A model generated the notes under the pieces. It did not search any database. It was not told where the DNA came from and saw only the letters and a list, made by a program, of their open reading frames with translations. The position numbers were made by a program, and so were the translations under genes. Below are positions 24,201-34,800 of a stretch of DNA of 64,000 nucleotides, in pieces. The stretch is from the NCBI RefSeq assembly GCF_965363235.1, contig NC_134843.1, positions 94,273,795-94,337,794 of the forward strand, in the 5' to 3' direction. The stretch's first letter is position 1. Each line of letters starts with the position of its first letter. The stretch is from Mytilus galloprovincialis. Its lineage: Eukaryota > Mollusca > Bivalvia > Mytilida > Mytilidae.

Positions 24201-26772
24201 GCCTATCTTTTAATGCATATGTGTTGAGATTGCATTGCTTTGCAATATTATGAAATATGAATATTGTCATGCAATACTATGATACATATGCTGATTATTT
24301 AAAGGATCTGCATCAAGAGATGGTGTAATAAAGATGTTATTAGTCAATCCAAATCTTTGTGGAGGTGTTGTGGCTTGTCTTTTAGACAACACAGTGAGAG
24401 GTAAGACAATGTAATTACTGAATGAAATTAACAAGGTTTTGCTTAAACTAGATAGGTGGTTAGGCCACGTATCTATATGTAACATTTTAAAGACAATCTA
24501 CAACTAAATAAATAAAAGACTTCCAACTGTCAATCATTTACGATAAACTTATTATAATGTGACCTACCGAATTAGACTATTTACCAGATTTGTAATAATA
24601 TGAGCAACACGTGTCACATGTGAAGCAGGATCTGCTTACCCTTCCGGAGTACCTGAGATCACCTCTATGTTTTGGTGAGGTTCGTGTTGCTAATTCTTTA
24701 GTTTTATATGTTGTGTAATGTGTACTATTGTTTGTCTGTTTGTCTTTTTAAGTTTTAGCAATGGCGTTGTCAGTTTATTTTGATTTGTGAGTTTGACAGT
24801 CTCTCTGGTATCTTTCGTCCCTCTTTTATTAGGTATATATCTCGAGAACGAGATTGAATCAGACCAACACATTTTACATCGAACCAAATACCAAAAAGAA
24901 TAAAAAGGATACAAAACAAGCACATATTGATTGTTGATAATTACCTAAGGTCTATTGGCATACAATTATAGTTTTAAATTAACATGTATATTCAGGAAGT
25001 ATAATAAATAGGAAAAATGGGAAAAAACCTCAGTTGACAGCTGTAAATAAGAGATTATTTCATATACCAATGCTATGAAGGAAGCAGGAAAAAGATCATT
25101 TGTCAATTTCGTTCAGAAAAAAAACCCAACCAAACAATATTTCGTCATATGTATGCGCAGTCTAAATAAAATTGTAATGGAAATGGGGGATTTGTCAAAA
25201 AGACATCAACCCGATCGAACAACAAAAAACAGACAAAGGCCACCAATGGGTCTACAAATACAGCGAGAAAATCCCGCACCAAGAGGCGTGCTTCAGCTGA
25301 CCCCTCATGTGAAATGGATGTCATACTAAGCGACGAAATATATAAATGAAACTAGAATTAGAATTATGACAAGACCAAACAAGGCCAGAGGCTTCTGACT
25401 TGTGACAGGCGCAAACATGCGGTGGGGTTAAACATGTTATTTTGAGATTTCGTCCCTCTCCTATATCTCTAGCAAATGTAGGAAAAAACAAACACGCAGC
25501 AAAACATACGCAAAGTAAAACTCTGTTTAAAAGAAGTCAGAGTCCAATTTCAGAATAGGTAACAAAGGAAACTTAACAAAATGACAATGATACATAGATT
25601 AACAAATGACTAGTAGCAGTTACTGTCATGCCAGCTCCAGACCTCGATAACTGATTGAAAGATTTGTCTTCATCATATGAATATCAAGCACAATCCCTCC
25701 CGTTAGGATTGATGGTAAAATTTAGTAAATTTTTGGACTTGTTTGTGATATTGAAAACCCTGGTGATATAACTTTTCTGTAATACATATTTTCCCCCCTA
25801 AAAATTCAATTTTGTGTTCGACAAGGGAACGCCACTATAAAAAATGTATAATTAACAGTAGGAAATGACAGATCATCTCTTTTATCATCAATTTTGGTAT
25901 TAAGCTTCACATTTCTGATATAGATATCAAGATCCAGGTTCATTGTTAGTATTATCTTTAATTAAAGTTAGTTCAACAGGATAAATCTCTTAAGTGCTTA
26001 CTGTAGTCGTTATTATTGAGAGCCAATACAACATCCAAATATCTGAAAGTATTATTATATTTGTTTATAAGATGTTGTTCTGATGGGTTTTTGCTAATTT
26101 TAGTCATTAATCATAACTCATAACAATACAGAAACAGGTCCGCAATAAGTGGTTCACAGTAAGTCCCCATTAGAATTTCGATAACTTGACGATAATCAGA
26201 ATCTTTAAAGCGAACAAAATTAGTATCTTGTAAACATTCAAGACTAGATCTTTATCATCCCATTAGTCCGTACATAAACAATGAAAAGAGACAACGATGT
26301 CTTTACAAACAATGATGGATTTTAGCGTTAAGTCTCCGGTTTCAAAAATAAAAATCAGGTATGCACCCATATAGTATTTGTTTTCCCTATATATTTCTTT
26401 GCACCTATCCAAAAATAATAATTGAATACAAAAGATATATAAATCGTTTATTCGGCGAAAAAACCCTTTACGTTTGTACAGTGTATTGACATAAGTTAAC
26501 TTTTAAAGATGCAACACAAGAAATTCTAATCGACATGTTATCTCAATGGTATTTGAGTTGTTAGATTAATTTATTAACTGTATGTAGGAACACTAGAGGA
26601 GAGAGGTATAGCTGCTTGGCAAAAAATGGTAGACGACAAAGCAGACGACAAAGCAGACGTGAATGAAGAGTACGATTGTGATGCTAGTTTCTACGATATT
26701 TATATTCCAGAAAATTGGAAACAATCTAAGCTTGTTCAAATTTTACCGTTTTTTCCATCATATAAAAGATGA
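15209..26772 (+). CDS. SLC23-family nucleobase/ascorbate transporter, 11 exons, 605 aa
   Basis: Exons: 15209-15430, 16538-16695, 17131-17231, 19089-19174, 19842-20017, 20956-21076, 21539-21683, 22407-22660, 23210-23483, 24305-24400 and 26588-26772. All ten junctions have GT/AG sites and matching phases, and the lengths sum to 1818 nt. The family (NCS2/NAT, UraA fold, 14 membrane segments) moves ascorbate or nucleobases across the plasma membrane, usually with sodium in animals. Matches include HTLVSLSGVIAV (TM1), RLPLLQGAAGDFLIP (TM3), KFIGPITIVPT, the LDSIGDYYACA helix and PPPPAHTVNRG, the signature GGNIGAIGVTR, and SNLQVVSLSSTRNL. The extracellular exon 4 carries an NSS/NIS sequon pair. Residues 362 (Asp) and 412 (Gly) differ from the usual Glu and Gln/Glu/Pro. 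The N-terminal ~60 residues are acidic and poorly conserved. The substrate cannot be assigned. No lesion is seen. Confidence 0.95.
15635..15895 (-). mobile_element. Gag/ORF1-like retroelement fragment, antisense in SLC23 intron 1
   Basis: An open stretch without an ATG reads VTLSDIDAKERLVQYC, FIEVDNTITN, ITITELPRELNDCYLATQM and YGNVVPGSVKRGY. This has the look of the nucleic-acid-binding part of a molluscan retroelement ORF1 or Gag-like protein. It is a fossil fragment with no flanking enzyme domains visible. The family is uncertain (LINE ORF1 or LTR-type). Confidence 0.5.
17485..17615. repeat. hairpin repeat in SLC23 intron 3
   Basis: ATTCGTGTTCATCCTTAATA near 17505 is answered by an inverted AGGATGAACACGGATGCGG near 17577, with an ~55-bp loop. 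The stem extends through AAAGTG/CACTTT. It is a small foldback element, possibly part of a MITE covering about 17240-17700. Confidence 0.5.
18510..18900 (+). repeat. dispersed repeat families A+G in SLC23 intron 3
   Basis: The A part has AACTATAGGTCACCGTACGG, GGCCTTCAACAA and AAAAGGCCCCGAAAT. It recurs at 38585-38760, 39600-39880 and, reversed, 51860-52010. The following part (ACACATAAACAAACGACAAC, GAATTACAGGCTCCT) recurs at 48180-48400. Confidence 0.65.
20460..20880 (+). repeat. dispersed repeat family B in SLC23 intron 5
   Basis: Landmarks are GACATCAAACTCGGACTTCT, CATGTTTAACCCCGCCGCAT, GGACGCCTCCGGGTGCGGGA and TTGTTGTCTCTTTGGCACAT. Other copies occur at 25170-25715 (reversed), 52071-52625, 56106-56716, 57095-57408 and 60436-60990 (reversed). 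No coding potential and no clear termini. Confidence 0.75.
22407..22660 (+). CDS. SLC23 exon 8: substrate-site helices TM8-TM10
   Basis: This 254-nt exon encodes residues 337-421. It covers the TM8 helix (ITSILDSIGDYYACAK), the loop with four prolines and HTVNRG, and the NAT signature TTTYGGNIGAIGVTR. By comparison with bacterial UraA, whose TM8 and TM10 glutamates contact uracil, the matching positions here are Asp362 and Gly412. The exon ends in phase 0 at the Arg of the signature. Confidence 0.9.
23525..24200 (+). repeat. dispersed repeat family F, duplicated in SLC23 intron 9
   Basis: Two diverged partial copies share GAGGGGTTCGTGTTGCTAA, TTCTATGTTGTG and the motif CATGTGGA-GCGGATCTGC. 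A third copy lies in intron 10 at 24540-24850, with the tail CTGGTATCTTTCGTCCCTCT. Confidence 0.5.
24540..24850 (+). repeat. dispersed repeat family F in SLC23 intron 10
   Basis: It carries GTTCGTGTTGCTAATTCTTT, TTTTATATTGTTGTG-like sequence and ends near CTGGTATCTTTCGTCCCTC. Fragments occur at 8825-8850, 30640-30780 and, reversed, 43085-43190. Confidence 0.55.
25170..25715 (-). repeat. dispersed repeat family B (reversed copy) in SLC23 intron 10
   Basis: This is the reverse complement of the family B consensus, running from GGAAATGGGGGATTTGTC to the AATCCCTCCCGTTAGG landmark. It lies between the last two coding exons. Confidence 0.7.
26588..26772 (+). CDS. SLC23 terminal coding exon (cytoplasmic C-terminus)
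   Basis: It opens GTLEERGIAAWQ, the family's usual start of the C-terminal tail (compare vertebrate SPEERGLIQW). It includes a small duplicated unit (DDKADDKAD) and ends FFPSYKR-stop. The match confirms that the transporter is full length. Intron 10 before it is 2.2 kb and contains dispersed repeat family B. Confidence 0.9.
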
Positions 26773-27050
26773 CATTTTTGCCGATTTCAAAAGATGATAG
26801 AAGTCACCCTAGGGTATTCTTTATTCTTGACAGTATACTGAGAAACGCTTATGAAATACAGTATCTTCCCCGGAGTAACTTTTCATGTTAATGAAACTTT
26901 GTCAGTTTTTATGCTGAGAATTGTTTCTCTGATCGATTAATATGTATGTATTAAACGGTTTCCTGTGTTTGGTTTTACTGCCAGCTCTCCATATTTTTTT
27001 TTAAATTTTGAACGAGTGTCCTTCGGCAGCTATATTTTTACACCAGTGTA

Positions 27051-27056
27051 AATAAA
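27051..27056 (+). terminator. candidate poly(A) signal of the SLC23 gene
   Basis: AATAAA lies 279 bases after the SLC23 stop codon and is the first canonical hexamer downstream. It is a signal for cleavage and polyadenylation, assigned by position only. Confidence 0.45.
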
Positions 27057-27484
27057 CTTGTTTTTGTATGTATTCAAGATTGATAAACAGAAGTGAAATT
27101 TCTATGCTTTTAGTTTTATTTGTTGTACTGCTTTAATCATCCAATAAGAAAAGTACTTTGATATGTTTTTATTGACATTTGTCTGACAAAACTGCGGAAA
27201 CCAATTCGAAATTAAGAAATATACCCAAAGCATACTATAGCTAGGTTTAACTCATTCTCCAGGTTGGGGCTATATACATGTGAATATTTTCATTTATATT
27301 AGATCTCCAATGTCTGTATTAGGTTTGAGGTTTCATATAACCTATATTTCTGGGAATTATTAAGTCGCGTATTGTGTTAAGAGAACGAACATAGACTGAT
27401 GGTTAATGAACGAGCACGTGGTTTAGAAAGATACGGTTATCAATGCGCGTTAGTATGAAATAGTTCATCTGCAAAGTGGTTGAT

Positions 27485-27690
27485 ACAGGGGTGTCCGGGT
27501 TTTGGAACCTCCTTTCATTTTGACGATCAATGCATTTGAATGGAGATATACAGTTGGATCCTTCCTATCGAAGGTCGGTGGTTTTCTGTGGGCAGTCCCG
27601 TCTCCGGCTTCTTCCACCAATAAGAACTGAATAGCCGAAATGCGGTGCTTAAAAGTCGCGTTAAAACACCAAAAATCAAATCAAATTATA
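27485..27690 (+). mobile_element. probable bivalve SINE (3' part)
   Basis: The stretch GAAGGTCGGTGGTTTTCTGT, GGGCAGTCCCG, TCCACCAATAA and GCGTTAAAACACCAAAAATC, ending in CAAATCAAAT, resembles the conserved 3' region and short tail of tRNA-derived molluscan SINEs as I remember them. I cannot confirm the A and B boxes of a head, so it may be truncated. Confidence 0.5.
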
Positions 27691-27694
27691 GTTG

Positions 27695-30630
27695 GATCCC
27701 CCTTTATCCTTAGTTAGTAGCCCACTTTTATAAATTGCTATATCCGCCCCTGTGAAACGACTTGTCGAAATATTTGTGTAGTTTTGTGGAATATGGTTTC
27801 CTGTCCGTCTTTTATTGATTTCGTGTTGTCAGTGTTTTTTTACTAACTGTTTTGATTAATCCTTATAAATTCTTATGGAACATAATAAGCACTGAGAAAA
27901 TATTTATCTTCTACATTTATTAATATATAGATCAGAAACAAAACAATAAAATTATTTTCATGCCAAATTCCAAATGTGTACATCATCAAATATTTTAGTA
28001 TGAAGGTGAAGTATACTTTAAAATACAGTATTACTAGTATGAATAAACAAACAAATTTTCGGTTTTCAAAAGCACAAGCGAAAAGAGAGGGATGCTATAT
28101 AGTGCAAAGTGGACGATAAAAAAGTCAGATAAAATGGGAAAGATAAACTACGCAAATAATCCACTATATACATGATATTTGATAAACTGTATGTTCATGC
28201 AAGAATGATATGCAAATTCAAAGGTGTTATCACCATCCTATAAATAATACTCAAACTGGTCATAATACATATGTAAACACTGCTATGTACTGTTTGATAC
28301 TATTTCCATCCAGTAGGAACATTTATTTTCAAATAGTTAGGCCTATATATATGCAAACATACATTTTTATTCGATTCTAATTTTACATGTACTATGATTG
28401 TGTTTCTACTTTGTACATTTGAGTATTATCGATTATTATTTTAAAGAAAACATTATTAACTTTGATCAGTGCATGAATAAATTTGTGTAAAATTTGTGGC
28501 ATTTGATAACATTTGCAGATGGGTGTTAAGCATACTAACAATGAAACTGTACAGTGTGAAGCTAGCTATTAGTATCGACAGGATGTAAGACCATTGTTGT
28601 AAAAAATGGATACAGTTGTCTATTAAGTGGGAATTAAGATATGTAATGAACCAGACATTACTCTAATTTTCAATTGCAATTTAGAATTAGTATCCCTTAT
28701 AAAAAAAGTAATTAAACGGACCAATTACTTTACATGAATACATAGTATGTATTGTATTGTATCAACAGCCATATTAAACGAAACACAGCAAAAACAGTAC
28801 AAAAACAAAGAAACGTTATAAAAGAGTCTAATACATCAAAACAGTAAAACAAAAATAAATTAGTTTCAAACCAAATAAACCAGTTAAGCAACAATCGATA
28901 TTAAAAATATAATTTCACTTAACTATACGTTTTTATAGTAAAGTCTTTGACATTACTGATTTCTTAAAGGAAAATACAAATAATAAACAAAGACATGTAA
29001 ATGCAATTCAAGCAAAATAAATTTTATTGATAAATGAGTTCTGATTACTGGATCAGATTATTTTAAGGTCCTCCACTAAAAACATTGATAGCTCTATATG
29101 AAGTAAATGGAGCCATGTTTTGGACATAATAAAAATTATTTATCATTTTAATTATTTAAAAAAGAGTGGTAATTGTACATAGGTTTAGTTTCGTAAAGAT
29201 TACAAATTTCATTTCAGAAATGATTTTGACATCAATATATTTGAACGAGTTCAAATTAAGGTAATGACCGAAAATAAAAAATATCTGGAACAGTTCGTTA
29301 AATTTTGTTCATTGGTTCAGTTTTATTCGTTTAACTGAAAGTTCATCACTTAATGTCGAATCATTATTTTCATATTTTCAAATGACCAGTTTATGAAGGA
29401 ATCTTTATATGTCATGTTTAAACATAGGCTTTACTTCGATGTATGCCTTTTTTCATGGAACAAATGATATTAACGACATCATTATTTGAATATTTTAAAC
29501 TTAGCCATGGTTTGATTTCCTTGAGTATAATACATAAACTCACAAGTAAAATAATCAGAAATACTGCTTCCAACACGCAATTTAAAAAAAGTATGATTCA
29601 ACGTGATTTAAATGACAAAGAATCCGTATATTCTGTTTATATCTTGTCACCTCATTTAGTCTTTAAATTATCATGTAGGTGTACAGTTAAGACTTTTGTA
29701 TGAAATAAATTCTAAATTATTAACATCATGTCAATTGTTTTGATGATTTTAATGATAATTTATTAATTCATTGCTTTCGAACACAGTTTGTTTTAAATTA
29801 TTAAAAACGGTTTTAACAAATACTGTCTCCTATGTAGTTGTTTTATTAGTATCTCCTGTATTTTCTTGTACCCTACAAGTATAAAACAAACAATTGATAG
29901 AAATATTCACATATAAGAAAGTTTAACTAATTATATCATATTTTATAAATTTACCATCCTTCTCCTTATCTGTCATCTTTTTCTGTTTTATTATTTTTCT
30001 TTCAATGGTAAGACTTTTAGATGTTATTCTTGTCTTTATTTTAATTATAAGTATTTCCATCTTTCAGTGGAAAGACCCTTAAATTTTGTTCTGATTATCA
30101 TAATTAATTCTACATCCGTCTCTTTCCTGTCTTTCCAGATTATTTTGTTTTTTATTATATCGATAATCTGACACTTCTTAACCGCATAATTGTCCACTCA
30201 ACAGTTACCCCTTAAATTGTTTTTTTTTGTGAGGGCATAACTTCCGTAACAATCTAAAAGGATCGCAAAAGTTCGTTTTCTTTTTTTCAATTTTTCCACA
30301 GAAAAACGCTCTTTGGTTTTGACAGAGTTAATCAGGCGATATCTTAATTTCTTAAAGGAATCATTTAACCTTCATAATTCATGTTCTGGGTATGTTGTTA
30401 TACCTATGAACGAAAATGTGTTGAGAAATATGGTTATTTGATTAGAGATCTTTTGAGATAGTTCGACAATTATTTGGAAATTGGGGTCAAGGTCAAGGTC
30501 TAATATTAAGTTCATATAAAAATTTGACCCTTTGCTTGAGACCACATCTGCGCCTTAAATATACAACAGTACAAATGAAAGCAACGTTACAAATGTTTGA
30601 GGTATATTGTTCATTTATTCCAAAGCAATT
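27695..30630. other. intergenic AT-rich sequence, no gene recognised
   Basis: About 2.9 kb between the SLC23 gene and the 3' end of the Ig gene. Only short reading frames with no family resemblance occur. The 86-codon frame at 29443-29703 looks like chance. Confidence 0.5.
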
Positions 30631-30784
30631 CAATTACATCTTATGGGACGTCTGAAAGACGCGACTAGTGACACATGTGCTTATCATCCCAGCTTTATTT
30701 CTAGGTTTTGTGCTACTAGTACTCAGTTTTTTTTTAAAGTTTATTTTGTATACTGTTGTTTGACTTCTTGTTCTCTGCATCATT

Positions 30785-31610
30785 AGGGTATATAGTTTAA
30801 AAAATGTGTCCGATAACTCGGCCAACACACCAATATGGCCGCCATGGCTAAAAATAGAACATAGGGGGTAAAATATAGATTTTGGCTAATATCTCTGAAA
30901 CCAAAGCATTTAGAGCAAATCTGACCTGGGATAAAATTGTTTATCAGGTCAACATCTTTCTGTTCTGAAATTGTCAGACGAATCAAACAACCCGTTGTTG
31001 GGTTCCTGCCACTGCATTTGTAATTCTAAGGTTATTGGTTATTTTCTTGAACATAGATAGAGATAAACTTTAAACAGCAATAAAGTTCAGCAAAGTAAGT
31101 TCTACAAATGAGTGAATATGAGTAAAATGGTCAACTGACCCCTTAAAGAGTTGTTGTCCTTTATAGTAAATTTTATTGTAAATTTGGTCACATAGCTAAA
31201 ATTAGAGCATAGGGATAAAATGCAGTTTTGGCTGACTAGCTATAGTATATCTCTGACACTTAAGCATTTAGAGCAAATTCTACATAGAAAAAAATGTTCA
31301 TCAGGTTGAGATTATTCTGAAATTTTCAGACGATGTTTTTTTATCTCTTACAAATGTCTTCTCTTGAAACAATTGAGACACATTTAACCAAAATTAGCCA
31401 CAAAATAGCATTAGGGTATTAGTTTTTAAAAACGTGTCCGATGACCCTGTCTGTCAGCCAACATGGCAGACATGGCTAAAAATAGATCATAGGGGAAAAT
31501 GCAGTTTTTGACTTGTATCTCTGAAACTAGAGCAAAAGTATAACGCTTGCATTATTTCATACATCAATTGTAAATAAAAATTTCATGTGAGCAACACAGG
31601 CTCCTTGCAG
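30785..31610 (-). repeat. dispersed repeat family D, two adjacent partial copies
   Basis: Landmarks are GTGTCCGATAACTCG-like sequence, AATATGGCCGCCATGGCTAA, ATAGAACATAGGGG, and CTCTGAAACCAAAGCATTTA. They recur within the segment at about 31190-31560 and again, in the other orientation, at 54640-55900. Confidence 0.65.
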
Positions 31611-31687
31611 CCTCTAGTTTTGTATTCAGTGGTTTAATTTTGCTCTACTTATTTTGATTCAAGGCATACATTCACACTTTGATTGAC

Positions 31688-31866
31688 TTACTTTATCGAA
31701 TAAACTTCTTCAATTAAGGTCTGACTTGTCTTTTCACCTTCCCTCTCATTTGTATTAGGAAGTTCCTTTGTGGTAATTTGTGAATGAGCATTACCCTTTA
31801 CAACCCCGTCATCCGTTTGATCTTTTGAATTCTGTTCATCAGTTTTTGAAGTCTTCTTTCCTCGTA
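31688..31866 (-). CDS. Ig receptor gene: cytoplasmic-tail exon with stop
   Basis: After acceptor TTCAAG, the phase-1 frame reads LRGKKTSKTDEQNSKDQ, then VVKGNAHSQITTKELPNTN and ends EEVYSIK-stop. It is charged, Ser/Thr/Lys/Glu-rich and has one tyrosine near the end. No exact ITIM (the -2 position is Glu) or other named docking motif is seen. The bases around the stop also form a strong donor (AAA/gtaagt), so an isoform could splice on to a longer tail outside this exon. Confidence 0.65.
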
Positions 31867-34800
31867 CTTGAAAATAGAAAAACTAGTGTTTTTTTTGATA
31901 TGCATAACTTGCTTTTTAATGTTAATTAGTTGAAGACTTGTTTTTTAAACCAACGTAAATAGAATACAAAATGTATGACCTGTGTTAGATAGTTTTAAGG
32001 TATTTTTATGTTTTTTTATTGTGAAAAGTTGATTGCATTTTATAGCTAACGACAACAAAGGACTAATTAATAAAGGTGTTGATTGTATTATTAGTCAAAA
32101 TAATATGGTTACATGGCGTCCGTCACATGTCACATAAAGGATTTATTAACCACTTTGCGACGCACGTGTTCGAAGCAAACCTTTGACTTCTCCACTCCTC
32201 TAGTCCAGAAAAGAAAACTTGTAATGACGAAAACATTTCAAAAGCCAGAAAAATCTCCAATTTAAAATTTTATTCTATGACTTTGATATAGATAATTATT
32301 TTGAGAGAAAACTTCAAAGTCGTTTTTTTAATTGACATGACGTGCATAGCTTTTCGTCTCCACTTTTCATGGTCAAGTTAAGAAAACTGTCGTTATGAAG
32401 AAATCTATGCAAAAGGTTGAGAACAACCCCTCGAATGAGAGTAACCCTTCAATGACATGACTACACCTTAAACAAGAGATCAATTTCTAGTGATAAAAGC
32501 TTTTATTTTGTTGTTAAAACCACTTTTTTAGTACAAAAATAAAAGCAAGAGTAGTATACCGCTGTTCGAAACTCATAAATCGATAGAAAACAAAATCCGG
32601 GCTACAAACTAAAACTGAGGGAAACGCATTAAATATAAGAGGAGAACATCGACACCACATTAAAATGTAACACACACAGGAAAGAACTAAGCATTAGACA
32701 AAACCCGATGAGAATAACAAATATAACATCAAAACTAAATACATGAATTTGGGATAGAAAAGTACCGTCCCACGTCTTGTAGTAATGTGAATTCACACTC
32801 AAATATAAGAGGAAACAAACGACACAACAGAAACACAACGTTAAAATGTAACACACACAGAAACGAACTATAATATAACAATGGCCATATTCCTGACAAA
32901 AATGGCGGGTTTTACCTGGTTTTGGGGCATGCCAAACCTCCCGCTTTAATGGCAATGTTAAATATAACATTAAAATGACAGCACAACATAACAGGACTAC
33001 ATTACAAATAAATAGGAGATCATATTGGACAAAGAAACAATCGAATAATAGCTACCAAAAGGCACCAGATTTAAGATTAAATACGCCAGGAGTGCGTTGC
33101 GTTCATACAAGATATTAGTGACGCCCAGATACAAAAGTTGGAAAGCCAAACCAAGTACAAAGTTGAACAACAAAAGTTCAAAAAGCTGATCAAAATACGG
33201 CCAGGGTTTTCTGCTTGGGATACGAACATCCTTATTATTTAGAATAATGTATACATTTGCAAACAGTAAATTTTATAAAATGACTATATAAAAGATATAC
33301 ATGATAAAATGAAATATTAAATAACTACAGGAAAAAAAAGAAAAAAAACCGGATACATTACATTAACCAACACATAAATAGACGCATCCGATGTAGTCAA
33401 GGCCTCAACGCAAAAAGTGATGTCACATTTGAAATTGTAAAAAAAGAGCAATTTTCTTTTGAAGAAACTTTTCCAAAGAACAGTATATCTTTCTGGTATT
33501 ATATGGTCAAAACATGTCAAAGAATTTTGTAATATTCCATGACTCGTATTTTCTGCATTAATGAGTAGCCCCCTTTTTTAGAAAAGTTGTTAAAAATATA
33601 TTGAATTTTCCCACTTTTAACTCAAAAACAAAGTTCGTCTTTTTAAAAGTTAATGTTTAGTGTTTAATCATTACAATGAAGACTCTAAAATAAGTATGAA
33701 AGAATATTCATAGACAAAAATTGGGCAATCTCATCTTATTTAGAGGGAAAGGGGGAGGGGGGGAGGGGGGGGGGTAGAAAAAAAGAGTAAATTTTAAACG
33801 AAAAATATATTTATGTTATTTGGAGAAAAAACAAGTGAAACTGCGAGCTACTGCTCACTGATGATACCCCCGCCGCAAGTGGATAATATTAATAGTGTAA
33901 AAATATGCAAGTGTTCGGTAAACAGGAAGTTGTCAAGTGATGAATCTGAAAACGCATCACACGGTATAGCTGACTTATATAAATCCTGAAACCAAATTTC
34001 AGAAATCCTTGTATTGTAGTTGCTGAGAAAAATGTGACGAAAATTTTCAACTTGGCTATCATGTGTAAAATCATACAAGTGTTCGGTAAACAGGAAGTTG
34101 TCGAGTGATGAATCTGAAAACGCATCACACGGTATAGCTGACTTATATAAATCCTGAAACCAAATTTCAGAAATCCTAGTATTGTAGTTCCTGAGAAAAA
34201 TGTGACGAAAATTTTCAACTTGGCTATCATGTGTAAAATCATACAAGTGTTCGGTAAACAGGAAGTTGTCGAGTGATGAATCTGAAAACGCATCACACGG
34301 TATAGCTGACTTATATAAATCCTGAAACCAAATTTCAGAAATCATTGTATTGTAGTTGCTGAGATCATGTGTAAAATCATACAAGTGTTCGGTAAACAGG
34401 AAGTTGTCGAGTGATGAATCTGAAAACGCATCACACGGTATAGCTGACTTATATAAATCCTGAAACCAAATTTCAGAAATCCTAGTATTGTAGTTCCTGA
34501 GAAAAATGTGACGAAAATTTTCAACTTGGCTATCATGTGTAAAATCATACAAGTGTTCGGTAAACAGGAAGTTGTCGAGTGATGAATCTGAAAACGCATC
34601 ACACGGTATAGCTGACTTATATAAATCCTGAAACCAAATTTCAGAAATCATTGTATTGTAGTTGCTGAGAAAAATGTGACGAAAATTTTCAACTTGGCTA
34701 TCATGTGTAAAATCATACAAGTGTTCGGTAAACAGGAAGTTGTCAAGTGATGAATCTGAAAACGCATCACACGGTATGGCTAACATATATAAATGTTGAT

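Noticed and set aside
32629-32970. 113-codon frame sharing sequence with a frame at 3078-3359
   Set aside because: The shared sequence is dispersed repeat family C. Both frames are repeat artefacts.
33848-34786. 312-codon open frame on the minus strand, the longest in the window
   Set aside because: It is six copies of a 168-bp tandem repeat inside a transposon. The frame stays open only because the unit length is a multiple of three.
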